Shown here piece after piece: positions 27,991 through 36,216 of a stretch of 45,381 bases of DNA. Every line of letters starts with the position of its first letter. Position 1 is the first letter of the stretch. Both the position numbers and the translations under genes were made by a program. The stretch spans positions 1-45,381 of the forward strand of contig CAYXOX010000010.1 of assembly GCA_964466745.1 (NCBI GenBank), given 5' to 3'. The stretch comes from CAYXOX01 sp964466745. Its GTDB lineage: Bacteria > Pseudomonadota > Alphaproteobacteria > Rhodobacterales > Rhodobacteraceae. Under the pieces are notes generated by a model. It did no database searches. It was not told where the DNA came from and was given only the letters and a program-made list of their open reading frames with translations.

Positions 27991-29750
27991 CAGCCCTGCC
28001 CCCCGCGGCGAAGCAGATCGGTAGCTTCGGCATCCGGCACCCCTGCATCGGACACCACGGCCCGATACCGCGAGCGCGCTTCATCGGCCGAGATGTACCC
28101 GTCGCGCACGTCGCGTCCGACGGCGTCGAGCGGCCGCTCCAGCGGGTTTCCGAACCCGCCGCCGCCACCGGTGATCAGCGTCACGCGATCCCCCGCGCCG
28201 AGATGGAGCGTCGGCAGACGGGCGCCGCTGATCGTCTCGCCGCCGCGGTGCACCTCGATCCGATTGCACGATCCTTCGCCGCCACCGTCGATGCCCCAGG
28301 GCCGTTCGATCGAACGGCCGAAGCTGGCACTCAGCGTCGCCGCCGCGCACAGGATCTCGTACTCGCGGATCGAACCGAAGCCGCCCCGGTGCTTTCCGGC
28401 CCCCGAGCCTCCCGCGGTATTCAGCTCGTACCGGTGCATCCGGAGGGGAAACTTCGCCTCCATCAACTCGATGGAGTAGTTGAAGGTATCCCCGTTCGTG
28501 ACGGCCGAAACCACGCTGGCCCCGTCGCGATCCGCGGTCGCCCCCCACCCCACCATGCCGGGCTCGACGAGCACGAAGGGCTCCTCGCCTGCGTCCGCGC
28601 CGGCCAGAACGCCAACGCAGAGGCTGTTAGCACTGCCCGCGCTCACCCGCTCGCGCATGGCCGGCGCGAGCGCCTTCCACACCAGTTCCGAGACGTGTCC
28701 GGTGCCTTCGTAGTACCATCCGACCGCGGCGGGAGGCTCGGCCGAGAAGATCGTGCGCGGCGGAACTACCACCTGCAGGGGGCGAAACCAGCCATCGTTC
28801 GACGGCGCTCCCGGCTCGACCAGGGCCTTGAGGATTGTCTTGACCGCCGAGACCGTCGCTCCCTCGGCACAGTTCACCGGGCCCTGAACCTGCGGAGCGG
28901 AGCCGGTGAAATCGACGGTGATCGTATCCCCCTCGATCGTGACGGCGACCTGAACGGGAAACCGCGTGTCGGTTATTCCATCCCCATCCACCCAGTCGGT
29001 CGCCGTGAAGCGGCCCTGGGGCATTTGCGCGATTGCCGCGCGGCTGAGCACTTCGGAGGAGTCGAGGACATGGCGGTAGGCCTCGCGCAAGGTATCGGTG
29101 CCGTACTTGCGCGCGATCTCGACAACCCGCAACTCGGCGATCCGCACCGCCGCGATCTGCGCGTTGAGATCACCCGCGGACATCTTCGGCAGGCGGCCGT
29201 TGGCGGCGATCAGTTCGAGGATGCTCTGCTGCGGGACGCCGGCGGCGTGCAGCTTGAGAGCGGGGAAGCGGATGCCCTCCTGGAACACGTCCGTCGCGTC
29301 GGGTGGGAGCGAGCCCGGCGTCTTGCCGCCCACCTCGCTCCAGTGGGCGACCGCGATCCCGAACCCGATGAGCCGCTCCGCCTCGAAGATCGGCCTGATG
29401 ATGCAGACATCGCACAGATGCGTACCCCCCTCGAAGGGGTTGTTCATCATGAAGACATCGCCGGGATTGATGTCGCCGTCGAACTTCCGCAGCACGGTGC
29501 CGATCTGCGCCGAAAAGATGCCGGTGAATACGGTGATGCCGTTCGTCTGCGCGATCAGCTCGCCGTTCGGGTCGCATATTCCACAGGCGAAATCGAGCAC
29601 CTCGTAGATCACCGGGCTCATGCTGCTGCGGGCGAGAACGAGTCCCATTTCGTCGGCAACGGCAACAAGCTTTCCGCGAATGATCTCCAGCGTCACGGTA
29701 TCGCTCGCAACTTCGGAAGCTGCTCCCGCGTCGGATGCGAAGTTGTCCAT
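27990..29750 (-). CDS. hyuB: Hydantoinase/oxoprolinase family protein, subunit B
   Basis: 586-residue partner of HyuA. Typical B-subunit stretches are present: LEIIRGKLVAVADEMGLVLA near the N-terminus, RSSMSPVIYEVLDFACGICD, FMMNNPFEGGTHLCDVCIIR and AVAHWSEVGGKTPGSLPP. Also present are VQGPVNCAEGATVSAVKTIL and the C-terminal GGSGAGKHRGGFGSIREYEI and LITGGGGGFGNPLERPLD. The His and Cys residues in the central part are in the usual metal-site regions. It is the first gene of the seven-gene operon, and the 382-base space upstream should carry the promoter. The B subunit is needed together with A for hydrolysis of the activated ring. Confidence 0.9.
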   Translation of the reverse strand: MDNFASDAGAASEVASDTVTLEIIRGKLVAVADEMGLVLARSSMSPVIYEVLDFACGICDPNGELIAQTNGITVFTGIFSAQIGTVLRKFDGDINPGDVFMMNNPFEGGTHLCDVCIIRPIFEAERLIGFGIAVAHWSEVGGKTPGSLPPDATDVFQEGIRFPALKLHAAGVPQQSILELIAANGRLPKMSAGDLNAQIAAVRIAELRVVEIARKYGTDTLREAYRHVLDSSEVLSRAAIAQMPQGRFTATDWVDGDGITDTRFPVQVAVTIEGDTITVDFTGSAPQVQGPVNCAEGATVSAVKTILKALVEPGAPSNDGWFRPLQVVVPPRTIFSAEPPAAVGWYYEGTGHVSELVWKALAPAMRERVSAGSANSLCVGVLAGADAGEEPFVLVEPGMVGWGATADRDGASVVSAVTNGDTFNYSIELMEAKFPLRMHRYELNTAGGSGAGKHRGGFGSIREYEILCAAATLSASFGRSIERPWGIDGGGEGSCNRIEVHRGGETISGARLPTLHLGAGDRVTLITGGGGGFGNPLERPLDAVGRDVRDGYISADEARSRYRAVVSDAGVPDAEATDLLRRGGQG

Positions 29751-30132
29751 GTGCGCCTTCTCCTGCCTCGTCCGTGGGCTCCCGAGCTGGTGGGAGGCTC
29801 CTACGGAAAGAGCACCGAGAGCAATCTGCCCTTCCGGGGGGGGGAGAAGCCGGCGCGTCTACCCGAACGGGCTAATCGTTCGTTTCCGGATCAAAACTTG
29901 CGGCACGCCGGCGCGGCCCGTGCCGGCCACGGCAGGCGCGCGGGCCGGATGGTTCGGCGCGTGACTGACGGCTCAGCCTGCGCACGCGCCCCCGGGCCCC
30001 CGGTCGTGGCGGGATGAGGGATCAGTCGCAGAACCGGAGCACGTCGATCGTGGGGCGGGCCGCGATCCGGAGGTCACCGCGCCGGTTCGCGCCGGGCGAT
30101 CTCGCGCAGTGCGAAGCGGAGGCTTTGGGGCT
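29751..30132. other. Space upstream of hyuB
   Basis: 382 bases between the hyuB start and the end of the neighbouring minus-strand gene. It contains the inverted repeat listed separately and, next to it, an AT-richer patch around 29871-29900. On the minus strand TTGATC occurs there but without a convincing -10 at 16-18 bases. No gene is supported. Confidence 0.5.
29864..29882. promoter_or_regulatory. Inverted repeat, possible operator of the Hyu operon
   Basis: CGAACG (29864-29869) and CGTTCG (29877-29882) form a perfect inverted repeat around 7 bases, 114 bases before the hyuB ATG. It overlaps the only AT-rich stretch of the region, so it is a plausible repressor or activator site. No regulator gene lies in this operon. 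Confidence 0.35.
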
Positions 30133-31626
30133 TCATTCCGGTTCGTGCAGGGCGGCTAGGAACTTTATCGTGCGATCCATGTCCACGCTGCGAAAGATCA
30201 GTTGTCCGTCGCCGTCAAGGAAGTGGAACTCGGTGATGCTACCGCCTCGGTGCGGATATTCCTTCAGTGTGATTCCGGCAGTCCTCAAACGGCGCGTCGC
30301 GGTCCGGTACATCAGATCACCCTTGGTGATCCGAACGGTACCTTTCAGATCGTTCCCCGAAGTTGCTTGATACTGACGGGCAACCTTTACAGGGTCGACC
30401 ATCTCTGACGGGTCGTCCGGGTCTTTCATCTCTTCGGGAAGCGGTCGCCACAGGAAAGTGATGTTTGGAGGCTTGAATCTCCGCCCGAACTCCCGGAAGC
30501 GCTGGGTGCCCATTTGTGCAGATTTGAGCTCTACCCCCCAAATATTGATGAAATCGCCGTCATACATCGGATGAAAGAAATCAATCAGAACAGCCTCTCC
30601 GGGCTTCACATCGTGATAAGCGGAGGAGTCATCCGCTGGCTCCGAGATGATCAGCTCGTCGTCCACTCCGGTGAGGAGAAGACTGTCGGGCTTTACTTGG
30701 TCCAGCTGTTCATCCGAGCCGTTCACGAACCAGACCTGGAAACCGGCGCGCTCGTCCCCCTCGCACTCGAGAAAAAAGACCTTTTCGGGATCGTTGAGTG
30801 GAAAGGTTCTTCTTTTCTTCTCCAATTCTTTTCCTCCGGTTTCCCCCGAGTTCGTGAGAGGCTCGAGTGTCCGGCTTCCACCTGGTCCGGGCAGATGCAC
30901 CGAGGTTTGGCGCGGCAACCGACCCGGGCGCATGCCGGCGGTATCGTCCCGCCGAGTTGCTTGCGGGTGAGCTTGGGATGAATTGGCGGGTTCATGAGTT
31001 TTTTCGTTGAGCCAGTCTACCGAAGCTACAGGTGTGCTCTTCCAGCGAGGCATGACCGCTTGCCCCGTCCTTGCAGCAGCAGCTCGAGCTGCAACCGGGT
31101 TGCCGTCGCGCCCGTATTCCACGGCCCGTTCAGGGGAGTAGTTGATCCAGAAGCCCTCGACACGCCCGAAGAACGGCAGCCCGTCCGGGCACTGTGCGAG
31201 CACCTGGGCGACATAGGTGATCGGGTTGCTGCCATCCTCGAAGTCGATGCGGCGCCACCTGTCGGCTCGGCAGATGGCCGCGAGGGTGATCTGGGAGGGG
31301 ATCTCGCGCTCCGTCTTCAGGATGGCATGGGGGCGGAAGGTTGCGGCATAGGCGGCGTCGGCCCTGGCGCGGGCGATGCCGCGGGTGCGTTCGATCGCGT
31401 CGTCCACCTCGGCGACGGGCACGTCGAGAGCTTCGGCCAGCGGTTTGCGCAGGTGGGCGATGCCTTCGAGCCCGCGCGCCTCGCGGAAGGCGCGCAGCCG
31501 GCCGAGGCCCTTGGAGCGGTTCCTGTACCCGAGCCGCTCCAGGAGTTCGGCCTCGCTCACCCCGAGCGCCTCGCTGCGGCGCGCGATCAGGTCCGCGAGC
31601 GGCGTCGATGCGGTGGAGCGGCTCAC
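30133..31626 (-). CDS. Unknown protein: HTH-like N-terminus joined in frame to a low-GC C-terminal domain
   Basis: An open frame of 497 residues, third gene after the AAA+ ATPase and phosphoesterase. GTG 31626 overlaps the phosphoesterase stop (GTGA). Residues about 8-75 are helical and HTH-like (LIARRSEALGVSEAELLERL, then RNRSKGLGRLRAFREARGL). About 95-185 is an alpha/beta region (ILKTEREIPSQITLAAICRA, PFFGRVEGFWINYSPE). About 190-265 is a low-complexity linker. Residues about 268-497 form a beta-rich, acidic domain (VFFLECEGDE, GFQVWFVNGSDEQL, FLWRPLPEEM) encoded by DNA of clearly lower GC than its surroundings. I recognise no family. The C-terminal part also has its own strong ribosome-binding site, so this may be two genes that run together for lack of a stop. 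Confidence 0.6.
   Translation of the reverse strand: MSRSTASTPLADLIARRSEALGVSEAELLERLGYRNRSKGLGRLRAFREARGLEGIAHLRKPLAEALDVPVAEVDDAIERTRGIARARADAAYAATFRPHAILKTEREIPSQITLAAICRADRWRRIDFEDGSNPITYVAQVLAQCPDGLPFFGRVEGFWINYSPERAVEYGRDGNPVAARAAAARTGQAVMPRWKSTPVASVDWLNEKTHEPANSSQAHPQATRRDDTAGMRPGRLPRQTSVHLPGPGGSRTLEPLTNSGETGGKELEKKRRTFPLNDPEKVFFLECEGDERAGFQVWFVNGSDEQLDQVKPDSLLLTGVDDELIISEPADDSSAYHDVKPGEAVLIDFFHPMYDGDFINIWGVELKSAQMGTQRFREFGRRFKPPNITFLWRPLPEEMKDPDDPSEMVDPVKVARQYQATSGNDLKGTVRITKGDLMYRTATRRLRTAGITLKEYPHRGGSITEFHFLDGDGQLIFRSVDMDRTIKFLAALHEPE
30823..30837 (-). promoter_or_regulatory. Strong internal Shine-Dalgarno plus TTG start
   Basis: On the minus strand GGAGG (30837-30833) is followed after seven bases by an in-frame TTG (30825-30823) that would start MEKKRRTFPLNDPEKVFFL. 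Translation from here gives a 230-residue protein that is exactly the distinct C-terminal domain. Spacing and strength are better than at the starts of the upstream genes in this operon. Confidence 0.5.
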
Positions 31627-32615
31627 GGCGCGGCTCCCCCCCGTGCCGGTTTGCCCGTCCCGGCGCACACGACATCCGCGATGTCGGTCGGGGGCGCTCC
31701 CGCCCCCCGGTAGGCGCACGGCTCGTCGAGGTAATCGAGGCACATCACGTTTGCGGTGTCGAGCGCCACGGGCTGGCCGGCGCGCTTGTAGTGGCCGAAG
31801 AAGACGGGGGGCTCATCGGCGCCGTAGAAGCGGATGCCGGACAGGTCGGAGATGGGGCCCTCGGGCAGTCTCGACGGGTCGGGAACCGACAGCGTCGCAT
31901 CACTCCAGCTCGCGCCTTCGCTCGCCCACCACTTCACGCGGACCTCAGTGCGGCGAGCGCCGTCGTTGTCTTCGAAGCTGTAGCCGTCCGGCAGCTTCAC
32001 CTCGGGGCCTTTCAGCAGCGTATCGACGGCCTTCGCGAAGCGGCTTTCCTCAAGCGCGATCTCCGCGAGATCGACGGGGTCGAGCCGCCCGTCGGGGCGC
32101 CGTTGCTGCACCTCCCCAATGGCGCCGGATTCCCAGCAGGCGTGCACGAGGCGGAAGCCCTCGAGCTCGAGAAACAGCGGCAGGGTCAGGAACCAGTCGA
32201 GCACGTCACGGGTCGCCGGGTCATCCAGCGGGTACTCCGCGAGGAAACTGGCGTGCTGGCGGGAGTGCTTTTCTGTATGGGCGCGCATGTAGCCGTCGCC
32301 GGTGCGGTGCCGGTTCTCGCCGCTGCCGTGGTAGTGGAGCGCGTTGAGCTCGTGGTTGCCCATGATCGCCAGCGCCGTGCCGGCCTCCACCATGGCGCGC
32401 ACGGTTTCGATCACGGCGCGGTTCTGCGACCCGCGGTCGATGAAATCGCCGAGAAAGGCCGCGATCCGGCCCTCCGGGTGCTCCCAGCTGCCGCCGCCTT
32501 GCCGGTAGCCGAGGGCATCGAGCGTCCGGGTGAGGCGGCCATGGTCGGCGTGAATGTCGGGAATGATGTCGTAGGTCTGGATGTCCGTCTCCTTTTCGGT
32601 GTTCTCATGATTCAT
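31623..32615 (-). CDS. PPP-like metallophosphoesterase
   Basis: 330-residue calcineurin-like phosphoesterase, probably cytoplasmic, closest in motif layout to PPP-family protein phosphatases and ApaH-like hydrolases. Metal motifs: PDIHADHG (near residue 20), GDFIDRGSQNRAV (near 53), IMGNHELNALHYHG (near 80), then LVHACWESG (near 160) and FFGHYKRAG (near 270). Start chosen: ATG 32615 (MNHENTEKETD); TTG 32630 would add five residues. The gene lies 59 bases after the AAA+ ATPase and overlaps the next gene. It could dephosphorylate a protein or hydrolyse a nucleotide; the operon suggests a partner of the ATPase. Confidence 0.85.
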   Translation of the reverse strand: MNHENTEKETDIQTYDIIPDIHADHGRLTRTLDALGYRQGGGSWEHPEGRIAAFLGDFIDRGSQNRAVIETVRAMVEAGTALAIMGNHELNALHYHGSGENRHRTGDGYMRAHTEKHSRQHASFLAEYPLDDPATRDVLDWFLTLPLFLELEGFRLVHACWESGAIGEVQQRRPDGRLDPVDLAEIALEESRFAKAVDTLLKGPEVKLPDGYSFEDNDGARRTEVRVKWWASEGASWSDATLSVPDPSRLPEGPISDLSGIRFYGADEPPVFFGHYKRAGQPVALDTANVMCLDYLDEPCAYRGAGAPPTDIADVVCAGTGKPARGGAAP

Positions 32616-32674
32616 CAGGATTATGCTCAATGAATTGCGCGTTTCGTCGCAAAGAATGGCACGGGGCGCCCTTT

Positions 32675-34738
32675 TCAGGCCGCGGTGAGGGGCGCGCGGA
32701 ACCCTACCGGGTTGGCCGCCTGGGGCCGGGCCTCCGCCTCCAGCCAGCGCAGAAGCGTGTCGCGCCCCTGCGCCGTGCCCAGCAGCCGGGCCCGGCGGCG
32801 CACGCGGGCGAAATGCGCCGGCGTCAGCCCCGAAAGCCGCGCCAGCGCGGCGGGCGGCTCGCCGTCGAGGAAGTGGTGCCAGCAGGCCGTCGCCTGCGCC
32901 GGCCCGAGGGTCGCGAAGGCGATGTGGAAGTCGATCCGTCGCCGCGCGGCCGGATCGAGCCGTTCCACGAGGTTCGTGGTGACGGCGAAGGGCATCGGGT
33001 GCGCTTCCATCGCCGTGAGAAGCTCGTTCACCCGCGTCAGCTCGAAGCTTCGGTGGGCATCGGCGCGAGCGGAGAGCAGGCCATCGACCTCATCGAGGAT
33101 CAGGAACTGGCGATCGCGCGCGGCGCCGTCGAAGGCCTCGCGAATGGCGCGTTCGGTCTCGCCGACATAGGGGCCGAGAAGGTCGGAGCCCCGCAGGATC
33201 CGCGCGGGCAGGCCCGCCCGTTCGGCGAGGTGGCGTGCATAGGCAGACTTCCCGGTGCCCGAGGGGCCGAAGAGACAGAGCGAGTAGGGCAGCGTGGCGG
33301 GCGCGAGCCGCTCGGCGAGTGCCACGAGATCCATGTCGGCATTGGTGAGGGCCGGGTCGAAGGCGGGCGCGTCCCCGTCGCGCGGGGCGGGCATGGGCGT
33401 GCCGTCCTTCAGCGCCTGCGCGAGCCCGCGGGTGGCCGCCTCCAGTGTCCGGGCATCGCCGCTTGCAAGTCGCGTTGCCTGGACGGCCTTCGCCGCCACC
33501 CCGGGCGTGACCGGAACGTCCCGCACGATCCCTTCGAGCGCCTCGCCCGGGATGGCGAGCGCCGCCTCCTTGACGAGATTGCCGAGGATCGCGGTATGCC
33601 GTTGCGCCGGAGGTGGATCGACCTTCATCGCCAGCGTCATGCGCCGGCGAACCGTGATCGGCAGCGCGGACACGTCGTTGGCGATCCAGATCGTGGGCAC
33701 CGCGTTGTTCTCGAAGAGCCGGTTCATGTACACCTTCGAGGCACTGCGCGGGCCGAAGGGCAGCATCACGGACTGGAAGATATCTTCGGCCTCGTCGAAG
33801 AGGCACATCCCGCCCCAGATCCGCGAGAGGATGTGCTGCGAGAGCTTCAGCAGGTTCAGGCGCTCGAAGCGGCTGGGCTCGTCGCCGTCCCGGTCGGCCT
33901 CGCCCACGGCGTAGAGGGCGGCCCCCACATGCTGAGCGAGCGTCTTGGCAAGCTCCGTCTTGCCCGTGCCCGGCGGCCCATAGAGCAGGACGTTCACCCC
34001 GACTTCCCCGGAGGTGTAGGCGCCTTCCAGCACCTTCGCGGCGAGCCGCGCATCGGGCAGGTGATCGAAGGCCGCCATGGGAAGATCCGCCAGCAATTCC
34101 TCGCCCAGAAGCGCCTCGGTCACGGCCTCGGCCGTCTCGAACTCGTCCGATCCGAAGATCTCGAAACGATCGAGCAGGGCGAGGTTGCGGCCGAAGTACT
34201 CGCTGTCGGGCAGGATGGTCAGGATGCCGGCGCGCCGCAGCGTCGCGTCGGGCGCAAGGCAGCGCCGGGCCTGTGCCGGCGTCAGCCCGGAGACGGCAGC
34301 GATGGTCGCGGCGACCGAGGGCAGGCGCCGGCGCAGGTTGTCGAGCAATATGCAGAAGGCGCGGTCGGCCTCGCAGACAAGGCGCACGAAGAGGACCTCG
34401 CGCTCTTCGTCGGAAAGGTCCAGCACCGAGGCGAGGTATCCCGCATTGCGAAGCGTTGCGGCGACCCGCGGCTCGTGCCGGCCCTGTTCCCAGGTGCGGG
34501 CAAGGTGCTCGATGAGCGCCGAGCGGCTTCCGGCGGCATCGGCGTGGCGAGCACGGCCGGTGAGCGCCTCGAGTGGGGCGTCGCCGGTGGCGTGCGCCGC
34601 GGCGCGCAGCGCGTCGAGCGTCGCCGGGCCAAGAAAGCCGAAGGGCCCGCCCTCGGCAAGGATGTTGGCGGCCGCGCGGCTGATGAGCGCCGGGCTGGCC
34701 TGGTATTCGTCGTGGTCGAAAAGCTGTTTGCTGATCAT
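32675..34738 (-). CDS. Two-module AAA+ ATPase
   Basis: 687-residue protein with two AAA modules after a helical N-terminal region of about 230 residues. Module 1: Walker A LLYGPPGTGKTELAKTLAQH (near 250), Walker B GGMCLFDEAEDIF (near 305) and sensor-1 region VPTIWIANDVSALP. Module 2: Walker A LFGPSGTGKSAYARHLAERA (near 488), Walker B FLILDEVDGLLSARAD (near 543) and FAVTTNLVERLDPAARRRID. Both sites look competent. The plan resembles CDC48/FtsH-like remodelling ATPases but has no protease domain or transmembrane segment. ATG 34738 follows a good GGAGGAC. It is the first gene of a three-gene operon and diverges from a WYL regulator. Function unknown; it probably remodels a protein or nucleoprotein target. 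Confidence 0.85.
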   Translation of the reverse strand: MISKQLFDHDEYQASPALISRAAANILAEGGPFGFLGPATLDALRAAAHATGDAPLEALTGRARHADAAGSRSALIEHLARTWEQGRHEPRVAATLRNAGYLASVLDLSDEEREVLFVRLVCEADRAFCILLDNLRRRLPSVAATIAAVSGLTPAQARRCLAPDATLRRAGILTILPDSEYFGRNLALLDRFEIFGSDEFETAEAVTEALLGEELLADLPMAAFDHLPDARLAAKVLEGAYTSGEVGVNVLLYGPPGTGKTELAKTLAQHVGAALYAVGEADRDGDEPSRFERLNLLKLSQHILSRIWGGMCLFDEAEDIFQSVMLPFGPRSASKVYMNRLFENNAVPTIWIANDVSALPITVRRRMTLAMKVDPPPAQRHTAILGNLVKEAALAIPGEALEGIVRDVPVTPGVAAKAVQATRLASGDARTLEAATRGLAQALKDGTPMPAPRDGDAPAFDPALTNADMDLVALAERLAPATLPYSLCLFGPSGTGKSAYARHLAERAGLPARILRGSDLLGPYVGETERAIREAFDGAARDRQFLILDEVDGLLSARADAHRSFELTRVNELLTAMEAHPMPFAVTTNLVERLDPAARRRIDFHIAFATLGPAQATACWHHFLDGEPPAALARLSGLTPAHFARVRRRARLLGTAQGRDTLLRWLEAEARPQAANPVGFRAPLTAA

Positions 34739-34860
34739 CTGTCCTCCATCGGTCGAGTCCAGATATAACACGCGCGTACGTCAGAAACGGTCGCCCGGGC
34801 GCAAGATCCCCCTTGGCGCAAGGGCCTCGACTGCTAGGCTCTGCCTCGGAAGGAGTGGCG
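34739..34860. promoter_or_regulatory. Divergent promoter region of the AAA+ operon and WYL gene
   Basis: This 122-base space must hold promoters for both directions. An AT-rich AGATATAAC (34761-34769) is followed by the palindrome ACGCGCGT (34770-34777) and TACGTCA. The core can be read as a weak dyad, TnACnnnCGCGnnnGTnA, centred at 34773-34774, a possible binding site for the WYL protein. No -35/-10 pair with correct spacing is convincing. Confidence 0.3.
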
Positions 34861-35868
34861 ATGCGCTACGGCAAGGCCGAACAGCTGGTGCGGCTCTGCC
34901 TGATGATGGCAGAGCGTGCCGACGGGGTGACCCTCGAGGCGATCGCCGAGCGATTCGAGGTGTCGCGGCGGACCGCCGAACGGATGCGCGACGCCGCCAT
35001 GCGCCTGCTCCCGGAGGTCACGGAATGGACCGACATGGACGGGCGCAAGCACTGGAAGGCCGCGGGGCTGCCGGCTGCGCTCACCGCCGTGACGGCCGGG
35101 GAGCTTGCGGAGCTGGCCGGGGCCGCCGCACTCCTTCGCGCCCACGGGCGGCCAGCGTCCGCGGACGCGCTCGACACGCTCGCCTCCAAGCTCCAGGCCC
35201 GGCTGGGGCGTGCTGCGCAGCGCCGGACGGAGAGCGATCTGGAGCTGCTGATGGAGAGCGAAGGGGTCGCCTGCAGGCCGGGCCCGCGGGTGAGCGTCGA
35301 TCGCGCGCGCCTGGAAACCGTCCGCGAGGCCATCCTCGCGTCCCTGAGGCTCTCGGGCCGTTACCTGAGCCGGCTGAAGGGCGGCGGCAGAGAGGTGGTG
35401 CTGGAGCCCCACGGCCTGCTTTACGGAACGCGGCCGTTCCTCGTGGCCCGCGAAGCCGGCCGCGCCGAGCTGCGGCACTACCGCCTGCAGGGCTTCGCGG
35501 ACCTTTCCCTGACGGAACACCCCTTCGAACGCATCGAGGGCTTCGACATCGCCGAGTATGCCCGTGCGCTCTTCGGCACCTTCCAGGAACCCGCGTTCGA
35601 CGTCGCCTGGCGCTTCCGCCCCTCCGCCGCCGCGGATGCTGCGGGCTATCTCTTCCACCCCGACCAGTCGGTTGAGCACTGCGCGGACGGCGCTCTCATC
35701 GTGCGCTTCCGCGCCGGCGGGGCGCTGGAAATGGCCTGGCATCTCGCCACCTGGGGCGACGCCGTCGAGGTGCTCGAACCGCCCGACTTCTGGGACCGCG
35801 TCGGGGAAAGCCGCGGACGCCTCGTCGAGATCGCCGGCAGGAACGGAGGAGCCGCGCAGCCGGGGTGA
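34861..35868 (+). CDS. WYL-domain transcriptional regulator
   Basis: 335-residue regulator. The N-terminal HTH (about residues 3-60) reads GKAEQLVRLCLMMAERADGV, then LEAIAERFEVSRRTAERMRD. The WYL domain (about 145-230) contains GRYLSRLKGGGREVVLEPHG, LLYGTRPFLVA and ELRHYRLQGFADLSLTEHPF. A C-terminal WCX-like part (about 240-320) has FDVAWRFRPSAA and LEMAWHLATWGDAVEVLEP. WYL proteins bind ligands, often nucleotides or nucleic acids, and frequently control stress or defence genes. ATG 34861 has a near-perfect GGAAGGAG upstream. The gene diverges from the AAA+/phosphoesterase operon, which it most likely controls. Confidence 0.9.
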   Translation: MRYGKAEQLVRLCLMMAERADGVTLEAIAERFEVSRRTAERMRDAAMRLLPEVTEWTDMDGRKHWKAAGLPAALTAVTAGELAELAGAAALLRAHGRPASADALDTLASKLQARLGRAAQRRTESDLELLMESEGVACRPGPRVSVDRARLETVREAILASLRLSGRYLSRLKGGGREVVLEPHGLLYGTRPFLVAREAGRAELRHYRLQGFADLSLTEHPFERIEGFDIAEYARALFGTFQEPAFDVAWRFRPSAAADAAGYLFHPDQSVEHCADGALIVRFRAGGALEMAWHLATWGDAVEVLEPPDFWDRVGESRGRLVEIAGRNGGAAQPG

Positions 35869-36216
35869 ACGTGTTCGTTCGCGGGCTGCCGGCAGGCGCA
35901 CGGCGGGGATCGCCGGCCCCGGTACAGCGGTTCCGACGAGGCCTGATGCACGACGGCTCTGGCAGCAGGCTTCGGGGAAGGGCCAGCCGGGCCTGCCTGC
36001 GGATGCCTCGGGCATCGGCCAGGACGCCATGAACAGCCGTGCCGAAAGGCGCGGAATGACCGAAGGTCGCGACCTCGGCAAGATGGACCGCACCGTGACC
36101 CCCGGTGTTCGTCTCGTGCAGCGCAAACGCCACCCGGGCGGGCGGCAGGGCAGCATCCGCGCTTGATCTCGGCCCGGCGCGACCTCAAAATGGCAAGGAA
36201 CTGGGAAAGACGGGCC
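35869..36216. other. Space between the WYL and dioxygenase genes
   Basis: 348 bases with no supportable gene, RNA or clear promoter. Open frames here have no codon pattern or start signal that I can credit. Confidence 0.5.

Noticed and set aside
30830..30900. A tRNA-like stretch (ggctcgagtgtcc) in the linker of the unknown gene
   Set aside because: The apparent T-loop does not match GGTTCGANTCC properly, and no acceptor or anticodon stem can be folded around it.
32630..34768. A 712-codon open frame on the plus strand opposite the AAA+ ATPase gene
   Set aside because: It is the antisense shadow of a gene with clear AAA+ motifs in both modules; its composition (Gly/Arg/Glu-rich, no motifs) is typical of high-GC shadows.
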